From Marsupella aquatica (Eukaryota > Marchantiophyta): a DNA stretch of 64,000 bases. The translations under genes and the position numbers were made by a program. Each line of letters starts with the position of its first letter. Within the stretch, counting starts at the first letter, position 1. Shown in pieces: positions 23,980-35,357 of the stretch. Where the stretch lies: the NCBI GenBank assembly GCA_973895155.1, contig OZ316894.1:16120001-16184000 (forward strand), read 5' to 3'. The notes under the pieces were generated by a model. The model was not told where the DNA came from, did not search any database, and was given only the letters and a program-made list of their open reading frames with translations.

Positions 23980-25236
23980 CTCCCTCTTTTTCCCTACTAC
24001 CAACAGCTCTGGTAGTAACACAGCTTCCTCCACTGCACGTCGCACCGGTGATCGTACCGGTGTCAGTAGTTCCTCCTCAAACGGTAGCAGCTCCTCCTCA
24101 GACTCACCGTCTGATCGTCACAATCCTGAAGCTCCACCGACGCCAATTCTTCCAGTATCCTCCGAGTCACTCATATGAAACAATCACGAAAAAATGTTTT
24201 TTTTCAAAACTTCTCATAAAACTCAAAACTCAACACCGCCGCGTAGCCCACGAAGCTAGGAGTCCAATACTGAAAGCCAAAATCAAAATCAAAATTCGAC
24301 GGAAAAGTTATTCAAATTTCGGTCGGGGTGGGTAAAACCTTGGGAAACTCCCCCGTTTTGACCACCTCGGAGAATAACCAAAATACAAAGTACAACCCGT
24401 CGTCAGAATCGCGATGTGATCGGTGCGCCGCGTTGCTAACTCCAGTGGCAACGTCCTTGCCAAAAAAGAACTAAAAAAGTTACCGTTCAGCGGACGGAAT
24501 CTTTGTCGGACGGCCAAAAAATAGCTCTATGTTTTTGGGGGAATATTCCCGCACAGTCCAACAGGGGGAACGGCCCCCCGTTCCCCCTGTTGGAGCGGTT
24601 AAAACGGAGGGTCATAGGGCCCGGGATGAGGCACAACCAATGAGGAGGAGGAGAGAAAAAAAATTCAGAAAAACACACTCTAAAGGGGTCTTAAAGCCCC
24701 TGGCAAAGGCGCGCGTATTTGCGGCAACACGCGCATATTCGCGGCCAGAATCGCGTATAAACAGCAAAAAATGTGGGAAAAACAGGGTTAAAGGGGTCAA
24801 AATGCGCATATTTTCGCGTATTTGGGCCGTATATGGGCGTTTTTGGCCGTATTTGGGCCCCAAAAAGCACATTTTCACGCTTAAAGGGGTGTGGGAGGCC
24901 GGTGTGCGCGCCGGGGCGTATGGTGAACCTGGTTTGTTGGGTATTGGGGCCGTATTGGGGCAAAAAATGCCCTAAACTAACCTTAAAAATGTGCCCAAAA
25001 TGACACAAAGGCCGTGTTACAAACCTCAGCCGCCTCCGCTTTGGTTTCCAATGAGAAAAGTGATGACCGCCGACATGAAAATGTTTCCGAATTGCACCGG
25101 CACGTCTGAAGCTCCACCAGAGAAAGAACTTCTGTTGCGTCGCCTTCACTCCGCGTCAAGTGCCAATCCCGGACTCAAAACGACCGTCTCGCCACGATCT
25201 CTCCGTTGAGCCTCAACACTTCGCGTTTCTTCCACT
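23980..25236 (-). other. long untranslated leader of the copia element
   Basis: About 1.26 kb separate the 5' LTR from the gag ATG. From about 24480 to 25000 it is unlike the rest of the element: GC-rich, with recurring GCGTATTT/GCGCATATT and GGGCCGTAT phrases and a perfect hairpin at 24557-24594. Open frames here match nothing recognised and are probably chance. Confidence 0.65.
24557..24594. repeat. perfect 17-bp hairpin in the copia leader
   Basis: TCCAACAGGGGGAACGG (24557-24573) is followed by a 4-base CCCC loop and its exact reverse complement (24578-24594). In element RNA this would be a very stable stem. Confidence 0.9.
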
Positions 25237-25580
25237 TGTTGAGCATAGACGACATTCGTAACGGCAAGCCCATGAACCATCCAACGCACAATAGTCGACA
25301 CAGAGAGATACGTGGTTCACCTCCACATGAGGCTACGTCCACGGGAACACACAAGAGCTTTACTGCACTCTAGGCCGACTGGCCATACCAAGCATCCACA
25401 ACACAAGCTCTCCCAATCTCTCAACTAGCTCCGGAACAATGAGCCTAAGTTTCACCAGGGTCTGGCATCAGCCCTGGCTATATGCACAACAGCACTACCG
25501 CTAACCTTAGCTAGGTCCTAACCCGAGTTAGCCTAACTGTGGTTAGCACAAGAGTCACAAAACTAGAGCAATATCTAACA
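25237..25580 (-). repeat. 5' LTR of the copia element
   Basis: 344 bp, TG...CA ends, seven substitutions from the other LTR. Read on the minus strand it should hold the element's promoter and transcript start. Confidence 0.95.
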
Positions 25581-25840
25581 TATATATGGACCCTAAGATG
25601 TTCCAATTGTTTATGTGTTACTGGTTGGGTTTTCCATCAATCTAAAAAATATCAAAATACAAATATTTGATGTAAAACACTAATATGTCACTAACAGTAC
25701 ATTCAATTGGCTATTTTCTTTACCCCTTTGTTTGCTATTTTTTAGAGTTTGTTTGTTTTAATATTACTATGTCTAGCTGTTTTTCCTTGCCTCTTGTCAA
25801 ACAGAAACAATCATGTTTGTTTCTTGTTCAAAATATCATT

Positions 25841-26048
25841 GTTCTTGTTTGTCCCCAAATGTGCTGATGTGGCTGCACGTGGTGCCAGAGATTTTTAAAA
25901 GAGCTTCCTATGGAGGTCTGTAGCCATATATCTATTCACCAATGATGGTGTGTAGGAACAGAATAATTCAGGGCCCTAGGTTCCCAAGGGCAAGTGCTTT
26001 TATGGGGATGGTGAGATCTTTAACAGACTTTTAAGTATCCTTGACTGA
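25841..26048 (+). repeat. dispersed direct repeat, copy 1
   Basis: Aligns with 28526-28736 over its whole length with scattered substitutions and small indels. Shared blocks include TTTAAGTATCCTTGACTGA versus TTTAAGTATTCTTGACTGA at the end. Confidence 0.85.
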
Positions 26049-28525
26049 TGGATGGGGGCAATGATGAAGAGGAAATAGCATGTAATCCTTTTTTCTCCAA
26101 GGTTTTTTTCCTCTGCATATCACTTTAAGTTCAAGGAACAGGTAATTGGCTAATGTTGAATGAAAGTTGGCTATTAGACTAGTTGGAATTAGTTTGTGGA
26201 CCCCCTGGCTACATATTTTAGGCCTTGTTTGAGCTTGCGTTTTGAGAGGCTAATATGGTCCATAATGCTCTGCTAGCACACATTAAAACACTGAAGGTCT
26301 ATGAGATATTTTCACTAATTTAAGAACATTAATTAATAAAACCAAGGAACAATTTTGTTTACGCTAGTTGATTTGGGCATTGGATGACACTATATTTGAC
26401 CACTAAATTGCCCTAGGCACTCAATTTGAGTTGAGAATCTTGATTACTTTCTCCAGATCAATTGAGAAATATGCTTTTCTAAGCAAGGAACCCTAAGCTT
26501 TCTAGTAGCTGAGTCCTCTTTGTAGAATATTTGTCACCTGATTTGTCTATGTACTTTCAAATTATTGGAAATTCTGGAGATTTCACTGAAGTCTGAATTT
26601 GGCAAGTTTTGAATTAGAGGTTAATAGCCTCATGACCTTGACGCAACTATCCACCAAATGGAGAAGGGCAGCGCTTAAGCTTTCAAATGAGAGAAGTCTG
26701 ATTAAGAAGAGAAGCTGGTAATCATGTTGTGTTCGACAAATAGGTTAGATTTTACAACTTGTATTGTTTAGATTAAATTAGATTTTCTCACGAAATCAAT
26801 TTTGACCCATTCAGCCATGCCTGAGCAGTTGACATTTTTTCAACTGCCACATGAATACTTTGCTTTGCAGGCCAAAGTGGACAGCATGGTTATCACAAGT
26901 AGTTGTCAAAATCAGGTTTTTTTGCTACATGCAACCAAATTCTCAAGCTACAAGAGTCAATAGTCAATTTGTGGCAAGTCCATTTGAAACCAGATCAATG
27001 TCTGATCAAATGAATTGAATCAATTCATTGAGTTCAAGTTCCGACCATAGCTGGCAGTTTGCCTGAATTGCAAAAGGCTTAAAATCTTACTCCATGTGCC
27101 AATTACCCTTTAACAAGGAAGTTATCAAGTTAGTTATTAGTCATTGTTTATTATTTGAAAGATACTTTTTAAATCTTTGAATTTAATTTTTAAAATTGGA
27201 TACGTAACTAAAACGGTTACATAGTGACAGTTTTACCGGTCTTGCTCTTTACATTTCTAAATGTTTACATTTCTTTTTACGGCATGGCATCCCAAAAATT
27301 ACATACAATTTGATGCAAACACAAATGAAAATTGTAAGTTGATTCATAAACCTGATGAATCTTGTTTGTTGCGGTTGTTGTTGATGTGGGACTCTCTGGT
27401 GCCAGGAATTTTGGAAGGGACCTCTCATGGTGTCCATAAACATCTTCCCAAGTTATTTCTATTGAACCTAATAACACCCAATTCCCCTGCATAATCCAAT
27501 TCTCTGCAAATCAAAAACTTTAGGAAACTAGAAAAGTGTAGAGTGAATGACCAGGTAATCTTTGGAAAAGTGTACACAAAGACCAACCACAGGTAAACTG
27601 TGTTGTTAGTAGGATGATCAGGTTCAAACACTGAAGCCTGGATGGACCTCTAAAATTTCCAAAACATTGGGATGGACTTTTCTAACCGGGATGGATGGCA
27701 GCCAAACTTTCCTTTTTGCTCAGATAACACACATGTGAAATGTGATGGAAAACTAGAGAGTCACGTTTGAAATTAGTAGCTCTCAATGTTTAATGAAAAT
27801 TGGCTATATTAGACTCTTTGGCAAGATCTTTTGAAGCTGCTTCCACTTAAAGCACAACTCCCCTTCAAAAGCTACGGGTTACCCGTAGTTACCATTAAAA
27901 GGAGAATTTTCCTGAAATTGTGGAGCAAACTGGCATACTAGAGGAGAACAGTGATTGAAATGTGGAAAAAAGGGGAGGTCTTGGACACTTCCCCTTATAT
28001 AGGGGAAGTTGTGGTTTAAGCCAAGAACAGCCAATTCAGCTACATGTACGGGGCAAAATTAAAAGGTAGAATTGAAAGGTCAAAAACTTTCACTAATGAG
28101 AAGAGTGTACAGTGAGTGACCAGGTCATCTTTGAAAAGTGTACAAAAGACCATCTGGCAGGACCATCAGGTTAGGAAATTGAAGGCTAGATGGACCTCCA
28201 TACTTGAATGCCCAAATGTTATGATGGACTGACCTGCATGGTGGCCATATATTCTCCTTTCTGCTCAAACAATATACCACAGCATAGAGTGAAATGTATA
28301 GGATCATCAAGGGAGAGAGGAGTGGGGGAGTCACTGACTGTAACCCTGTGTCCAGAATGTAAGAACCAGCTGGCTGCCTGCAGCTTTTCAAACATTCTGG
28401 TGACTAGATCAGATTTCATGCCTAATTCTTGTCCAACAAAAGGTTGTCCAGCTATAAATTTATGGGCACATCATTATGAAAATAGTAGCATTGAGTTGAA
28501 ATGGTGACCACCAGTAACCCTTCAT

Positions 28526-28736
28526 TGTTCTTGTTGTCCCCGAATGTGCTGATGTGGCTGCATGTGGTGCTAGAGATTTTGAAGAGAACTTCCTATGGGG
28601 GTCTGTAACCATATAGTTATTCACTCAATATGGTGGGTCAGAAGAGAATAAATCAGGACCCTAGGTTCCCAAGGATAAGTGCTTTTATGGGGATGGTAAG
28701 ATCTTTAACAAACTTTTAAGTATTCTTGACTGAATG
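28526..28736 (+). repeat. dispersed direct repeat, copy 2
   Basis: Same orientation as copy 1 and about 2.7 kb away. No LTR-like TG/CA ends or target duplication are evident at either copy. Confidence 0.85.
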
Positions 28737-29537
28737 CACTGTACTCTTCAATTTTCTTATTTCAAAGTCTAGTATTTCTATGTTGGCACCATCCCCCTTT
28801 GCTCAACCTCAAATGTGAAATTTATGTTTTTGCCACTAATGATGGGGAGAGGGAGAAGTCACTTGCAATGGTTGGTGAAGACCATCAATGCACTGGATAG
28901 GAGACCTCATGTCATTGGGTATTGTCAAGTTGGGCTCATTGTTTTCATTTTTTTTTCTCAGTCCATCAGAGCTGTCAGTGCTCTTGTTTTTGTGTAGTAG
29001 AGCTTTTGATTGTACTTCATTCATTAGTGTTCAATATAGCTCTCAATTTCCTCCAGGTGCCTGGTTTTTGCTCCCCAAAATCTCAATTTGGCTCATCTAA
29101 GCTCTCAAGTTGTTGGGGTCTTGTTCAGGGCTCTTGGTTTGCTCGGTTCCCTTTTAGTACTCTGGCTCTCATTCATTAGAGCTCTCGGTTTCATTTGAAA
29201 ATGTTCTCAGCTTGTTTCCATTCAGAGGTGTTAGTTTGTTTGGTTTGCTCTGGTACGCTCTTAGTGCTCTTGTTTAGTTTCAACATAGCTCTCATTTGTC
29301 TAGTTCAGCAGAGCTCTCATTTAGCAGAGTGCTTGGTTTTGGTTAGACTTTTCCAGTCCAGTAAAGCTTGTCCAAAAGAGCAAAGGTCCCCTATCAGTCA
29401 CAGTTACCAGATGATGATACTAGATGACAACACTATATCTCCTTGCATTTTGATCTGCATATTTCAACGGTTCATTGAACCTCATTTGTGACATTATCTG
29501 ATAGTTTTATGGACCTCGGCCCCGGCTAGGACATTCT

Positions 29538-29693
29538 CACCATGCCCAGCTCCATATGATCATATCAAATAACACCATGCCCAGCTCCATATGATCATAT
29601 CAAATAACACCATGCCCAGCTCCATATGATCATATCAAATAACACCATGCCCAGCTCCATATGATCATATCAAATAACACCATGCCCAGCTCC
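29538..29693. repeat. 35-bp tandem array, about 4.5 copies, each with a 12-bp palindrome
   Basis: Units start CACCATGCCCAGCTCC at 29538, 29573, 29608, 29643 and 29678. They are identical by eye, and the last is truncated. Each complete unit contains ATATGATCATAT, a perfect palindrome. Confidence 0.95.
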
Positions 29694-30484
29694 CTGAGTG
29701 TCAAGACATACCCATTGCAAAACCAAGTCCAAGAAAACACCTTAATGAAGGTGGTCACCAGGTGGTGCTAGTAGCAGCACCATGAATTCCTTGTCAGCCT
29801 GGTCGCAGTGTTATCAGTAGCATCGCCAGCAAAGAAAAGGGCAGAGAGTTATGCCCCCAACTAGAAGCGCACCAGGGATTGTGACTGACTCCCTCGCTGG
29901 TCAGGGTCTGGTAACTCCCAATTGGGAACTCAAATTGTCAAACTTGATTCGTCACCGGTCCGGGCTACTCTTTCTCTCAAATGAAACCATTGGGTTGGGG
30001 GCCAAATATAATTGACCAAGGCTGGTCTGAGCAGGTCTCCAAAAGTATATGTAAAGGAGTAAGATTAGGTTACCCTTGCTCACAAAGAGATCCATGCAAA
30101 CGAGAGCTCATCAGTGATGTCCACAAGGCAACTGTTGTTAGTGACCAAGCGTTGTCAACCAGGTTGTAGGGACTCAACACTGGTTAGCCACAAGAGATCT
30201 TATTGCCCTGAGATTGTCACATGATTGAATACTCCGATGGTTTCCATCGTCCTTGGGTTGCATTCACACACCCCCATACCCGCCTCCCTATTTCTCGAAT
30301 GCCCTCATCCGCCATCACAGTAGGTGCCACCCTGGCGCACTATGCTCTAAAGGTGATGGGAACTCCCAGATTCTCCGATGTGGCAATCTCACGACCTTAG
30401 GATCTTGTACAGTTAACCAAGGTTAAGTCACTTCATCAGCGACAAAAAATGTGACATCCTAATAATCAATCTAAAAAGTAGGGG
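29694..30484. other. intergenic, no gene seen
   Basis: Balanced composition. No recognised exon, RNA gene or element. Confidence 0.4.
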
Positions 30485-30621
30485 CCGAGGTGGAAATGTA
30501 ATAAAACCCAGTTGCAATTATTGCAAACCGTGGATAAGTGCAGACCAGGCCTTCTTGCAGAGGCCTTGCACTTATCCACGGTTCACGGTAATTGCAACAG
30601 AAGAGAAAACAACCACCTCGG
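30485..30621. repeat. 137-bp foldback sequence (MITE-like or hairpin RNA candidate)
   Basis: The outer arms CCGAGGTGG (30485-30493) and CCACCTCGG (30613-30621) are exact complements. The inner arms 30511-30542 and 30567-30598 pair over 32 bases with one 5-base mismatch block. The loop holds two copies of AGGCCTT. It ends about 225 bases before the prefoldin start codon. No clear target duplication beyond a possible TAGG. Confidence 0.8.
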
Positions 30622-30846
30622 TAGGATGGCGAAGAAGAATTAACAACCACCTCGCAGGGTGGACGAAGAAGATCTTCGCAGCACGAGACGAAAACAGCGG
30701 ATTGTGCTTGCTGGGCTGAGGTTTAGCATATAGTTGTAGAAAGAAAGATAATCTGCCCAGCGACGAGGCTTTGCATTCGGCCAAGAAGAGCGGAGCAGCT
30801 CAGCGCAGGGGTTGCGACTCTGTTATCGTTTCGTCGCACGTTGGAG

Positions 30847-32812
30847 ATGGCTGCGGATTCAGCTACGATCGCTGGTGCTGCTGCTCAGACGGCTTCAACC
30901 CAGGTGTGGAGAGGACTGTCTTTCCCCCACTTGTTCCATTTCAGCTGGTTTCCGGTGTTTGTATCTCCTCCAGTAGAAGTGGTCATTCAAGAGAAGCTTT
31001 TCTGTGGTTTTCATGACAATAATGGTTGATCTACAATGTATTCCGTTGTCATGTGTTGGAGTCTAGGGTTTCCAAACATAAAGATATCTTTGTTGCTACC
31101 TGTCTGCAATCTGCGTTAGGCCGTGCGTACTGTGTCATAGAAATTGGTTTTCCGAGTGTCTTTGTAAGACTGTAAAATATGCCAAGTTGCAGAATTGTCA
31201 CTTTTACATGGCACACACGTATCTGTCCCTCTCTAGGAATGTAAAATCTTCCGAGAAATCGAGAAACTAGAACCTGATTCTAAATTGTCTAGAAAGTTGA
31301 AAGTCTGGTTGGCAGTGACAGAGTGCAGTCCTTAGATGTGTTTCCCGAAATCTATCCTGTTCTTTTGGCATCTGCTTCGTCCTTTTGAGGGGTTCAACTG
31401 CTCAATATGATGGACTCCCTGAGGGTCAGAGCTTAAACATGAGCTTCGTTTAACGATTTTGTCAATTAGGTACATGAGCAGTCTGTTCATTTTCTGAACC
31501 CTATTGCCACCCTTTGCTTTCATAGCTCTCGCTGGTGATAAAACAATGGGTTGTATGCCTGCAGGAATTTGTGGACCTACAGGGACGGCTTGTTGACACC
31601 ACTACAAAACTTAAGCAGGCAGGCATCCACAACTTTTATCCTGATCTTATTTTGCAGCTGGGTAGAATTGTTTTACTTTTTACTTTGGTATGCCCATTCC
31701 TTGATTGATGGTAAACGTTTTCTTTGCTTCTTCCCGTGCTAAGTGCCCGAACATCGTTGAATGACTTCTGGATGGGGCCCCAGGTGCAAATGCAAATTAG
31801 GAACAAAGAAGCTGAGAAGAAGCGAGCATTCCTAACGCTAGAAGAGCTAAATTCTCTACCCGAGAACACCAACACGTACAAGTCTGTTGGTAAATGTCAT
31901 CTTGGCTTCTTACTTCATGCCAAAGTTCATCTATCCCTTGGTCTACACAACTGCTTTGTGTTTGGTTTCCTGAAGAATATGAGTTCGCAGGTTAGCTTTC
32001 GTTTCTCACGCCCTGTCTCTGTGCTCTCTTGGCGATTCTGTGCAGGTAGAGCGTGAGTTTCACTCTTCGCCTAAAGGCTCCGTTGGACTTATTGATTGGA
32101 CTCGGGAAGCAATATCACTGGCAATGGCTTTTACTTGAATGAACCGTTGTGTGGCAATAATCTTGTCATGATTTCTTTGAACATGAGTTTAATGATTAGG
32201 TTGTCGTTGACCGTACAGGTTCATCCATATGCCAATGGCCACTCTTGTGACTGAGCAGCAGGCGAAGACCGAAGATTGTGATAGCACTTTAAAACTCCTT
32301 CAGGTATATCTTGTTTGTCTTGTAAATCTGTAGTGTCAGAGTCGGAGCTATATCATGACAAAGATTTGAAAAAGAGTGTAATCGACAGATTCTTGCCTTT
32401 TCATCATAGTTGCTCAGAATTGTTCATCCATTTCGCTGCCACTGTACCTCATAAATCCAAAACTTTTCTCGTGCTAAATTCTTCACGAATTGCTCTTACG
32501 TACGATCTCTGAACTTGGCACACCTTCTCATTTGCAATTTCTCCTTTTCTGCTCGTATCTGCTAAAGTAGTGGTTCAATCAGAATTCACGCATGCGTTGG
32601 ACCTGTGCTTGAAAATGCTCATTGGATTTGACTGCTTGAAGTCAATTCACATTGCAGTGTATTCGTAGTAGATAATCAGTTCGTTTTTGCCTTTCCAGAT
32701 TTCGAAAAGATACCTGGAGGGGCTGATGAAGGAGGTAGAAAGCAGTTTCAGGGAATTACTGCAGCAGTCACCTGCCCTTGCTCGACAGGTCATGGCTATG
32801 TCCGTCGCGTGA
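30847..32812 (+). CDS. PFD1: prefoldin subunit 1
   Basis: Beta-type subunit of the hexameric prefoldin co-chaperone, which delivers unfolded actin and tubulin to the CCT chaperonin. Proposed exons: 30847-30903, 31565-31618, 31784-31889, 32046-32052, 32219-32303 and 32699-32812, giving 140 residues (family about 120-130). The body matches the family: EFVDLQGRLVDTTTKLKQ, then KKRAFLTLEELNSLPENTNT, YKSVG, LKLLQISKRYLEGLMKEVE and FRELLQQSPALARQ; coiled-coil helices lie at both ends with the beta hairpin between. Two oddities: the second exon seems to use a GC donor, and joining YKSVG to FIHMPM in phase needs a 7-nt microexon (GTAGAGC with AG before and GTGAGT after), which restores the expected G-R-x-F. 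The Ala/Thr-rich first exon is less conserved. Confidence 0.9.
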
Positions 32813-34120
32813 TCATTGTTATCTTTGTGAACTCCTTTTTGTCCATGTAGAGTCCATGTTGGCCCATAACTGTGTAAGCTATAAAACTTTAGAATTTAGT
32901 GACCCTAGTGACCTTGCGTGGAGGATTCAAGGACTAATTGTGGCATTCTCCAATGACGGAGTAAAATGGTCTTTGAGCAATACCCTTCTGCACGGTTGTG
33001 GAGTGGGATAGCAATACTAGGTTTCTAACTTTTCGTCGGCTGGAGTAAGGTTTACTCTTTTGTGAGGTGGACTAGATAATTGTCCTCTGAGTCAGACCAG
33101 CTTAAAGGAAGACACAGGAAGTGGGCTGTAGTTATGAGATTTTGGTTTGAGCCTCTGTGTAACAGCTTTCTTATCGAACATGATGCTCAGCTGAGTCTGC
33201 GAAGGAGTCCGAGGAGCATTGTCGTGAACATGAAGAGTCCCTTGCGGTTCAATCATTTTTTAGATTCAAATTGAGTTAAAAAAAAGTATAAGATTACACA
33301 TCTGTTCCATCAGATTTCTTCTGAAGCTTTGTGATTGATAACATGGAGAGACTACGGTCAAGGAAATATCTGTAGTTTAGTTTGGGTCACTAGGGCATCT
33401 CAAACTTGCTGTTCCCATTGTTTTCCAGCTGCTCTGAGAAACCTTCGACCACGACCCAGACCAAAACCCAACTTTCAGGCAAACTTCATCTTAGAGGGTT
33501 TCAGGTTTGAGACGGTTTCAACACGCTCCTGTAGGTCAACTGGGTGCCGACAATTTTTGAATGGGTGCTGATGATTTGAAGGGCACCAACAATTCTTGCA
33601 GGGTGCTAGTGCATATTGCATAGAGCAAGTTTTGGTGTGGTCAGCGGTGTGCTGACCACCCGAGTGGCTGATGGTCACATTTGGGGGGAACCACAGATTT
33701 AGGCCTGCATCATTTTGATCACTAGAAACTTCCCAGAATGAGCTGGTTTGAGATGCCCTATTGTTGATCACCTCCCTTCCTGGAGACATTTACTTGACGG
33801 ACCCTCAAACCAACGATTTCTCCACAACCAACTCCGTGAGGTTGGGTATGTTCATTTAAGGTTAAAAATAGGCCCTTAAGTTAACTGATGGCACTCTATG
33901 AGCAAACGAGACTTTCATGCCTCAACCCTCCTCAGACATGAATGACTGCAGCATTTCAGCATATTCAAGGGCAAGGGTAGGAAAGTTTCTAACCCTTCAT
34001 TTCCCAACCATTAAATTTCTAATAGAACAAATGAAGCCCCTGTTTCCTGAGCTGTTTCTGTAGAGATTTGCGATGCACTTTTACTGACAATGTAGGAGTG
34101 GTAAGGGCCAATTTTTTCAG
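32813..34120. other. 3' flank of PFD1, no gene seen
   Basis: A small hairpin GGTCAGC/GCTGACC lies near 33640-33660. Frames show no recognisable domain. Confidence 0.4.
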
Positions 34121-34440
34121 GACCTTCTACATGCAAGACAGACCTAAGATCTATCAATGGCTTTAGAGGGACATGCAATGAACACTTTTCATTTTGGGGG
34201 TACATCAAGTAAATGTCTCCTCTATTTTTCCAGGAACTTCTACATGCAAGACTGCCTCAAGGTATATGAATGGATTTAGAGGGACCACATGTCATGAACA
34301 CTCTTCATTTTTGTGGTCCATCAAGTAAATGTCTCCTCTATCTTCATGACATTCTGTATCCAAGATGGCCCTAAGGTCTGTCAATGAGTTTAGAGGGAGC
34401 ACATGTAATGAACACTTCATTTTTGGGGTCCATCAAGAAA
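34121..34440. repeat. tandem repeat, ~112-115-bp unit, 3 copies
   Basis: GACCTTCTACATGCAAGA-like text starts units at 34121, about 34233 and about 34348. Shared blocks are TTTAGAGGGA, CATGTAATGAACAC, TTCATTTTTGGGG and CCATCAAGTAAATGTCTCC. Confidence 0.9.
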
Positions 34441-35037
34441 GGGCGACCACACCCGTACAGTGAGTTGCGGCCTGGAAAGGGAATGTTTAGGGTCCCACAT
34501 TTCTGCCAGTAACACTTACAGGCCCATCACAAAAGCTGCCTTTGCACCAGTACTCGGAACCTGACCTGCCAACTTGCCCTAACTTGAAGTTCAAACCTCC
34601 TAGGTCATATTAAAACCACACATTTCCTGCCCGACCTTGCACAAGCCAGTCTTCCTTTGATGAGCCGAGCAAGGCAAAGCATATCAAGCTCTTGTTTTCA
34701 TGAAAAAATGAAAATCTTTGATTTGAATGGCACACATCTTTGATTGGTTTGCACATATCTTCGAGTCTTCCGTCATGGACTCATGGATTTGACTGAAACA
34801 TGGAGGTCTTCATCGTTGACAACCTGCAGGAGTGCATGGGAGGGAATATTTCACAGGAGTATCAATGTGTGACGTGTGGCATCCTATGGCCGGTTGAGTC
34901 AGTTCAGCAAGCCAGGGAAATCAAATTTGGTGCCTGCCAAATTGCCCAAAAGTGACATTCGGAAACTGCTTTTGGTGGTGCCCGTAAATTACAAGCAAAA
35001 AGTTGTTGTCAGCCCGGGACAATCTATGTCAAGTTAA
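34441..35037. other. intergenic, no gene seen
   Basis: Nothing recognised between the tandem repeat and the solo LTR. Confidence 0.4.
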
Positions 35038-35357
35038 TGTTAGGGTTTTGACTCAACCTTGGCCCTTAACTAGAGTAAATTAACTGAAGTTAACATTAGT
35101 TGACTAGACTCTTCATGAAAGGATAACCCTATTGATATTACATGGAGAGAGAGCACTCAATGGAAAACTTTGTGAGAGAGTGAGAGAGCTTGGACCATGG
35201 AGCTACTTGATATGTACTTTTCGTGTTCATAGTGAAGCTCTTGGTGCTGTCATGGACGTAGTCTTGACAGGGTGAACCACGTATCTTTGTGTCGGTGTAC
35301 TCGAATGTTATATGATTGATGATTATGAGACGTCATGTTGTCCGTTTCGATCTTACA
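35038..35357 (+). mobile_element. solo LTR of a second Ty1/copia family (family B)
   Basis: 320 bp, begins TGTTAGGG and ends CTTACA, flanked by a perfect GTTAA duplication (35033-35037 and 35358-35362). It contains CATGGACGTAGTC..GGGTGAACCACGTATC, the conserved block of plant copia LTRs that is also in family A, but the rest differs, so it is another family. No internal region remains. Confidence 0.9.

Larger units (their letters stand above)
19355..25580 (-). mobile_element. complete Ty1/copia retrotransposon, coding-defective
   Basis: A 6226-bp element with two 344-bp LTRs (19355-19698 and 25237-25580) that start TGTTGAGC and end ATCTAACA on the plus strand. A perfect TATAT target duplication flanks it (19350-19354 and 25581-25585). 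By eye the LTRs differ at seven positions (about 98 percent identical), six of them transitions. On the minus strand the order is leader, gag, protease, integrase, reverse transcriptase, RNase H; integrase before RT defines copia. A polypurine tract adjoins the 3' LTR. A tRNA-complementary primer site just inside the 5' LTR is not obvious. At least eight in-frame stops and one frameshift break the polyprotein, so it is presumably non-autonomous. Confidence 0.97.
25586..29537. other. long AT-rich intergenic stretch with diverged dispersed repeats
   Basis: No gene recognised. Two long direct repeats are visible by eye. The first pairs 25841-26048 with 28526-28736 (both contain ATGTGCTGATGTGGCTGCA, CCCTAGGTTCCCAAGG and AAGTGCTTTTATGGGGATGG). 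The second pairs about 27535-27770 with 28090-28340 (AGTGTA..GTGAATGACCAGGT.., TGGATGGACCTC). They look like old copies of an unnamed element family. 28950-29340 is T-rich with recurring GCTCT.</thinking>. Confidence 0.5.

Noticed and set aside
24691-25149. A 152-codon minus-strand frame in the copia leader
   Set aside because: It uses repetitive GC-rich sequence, has no recognised domain, and lies upstream of the normal gag start.
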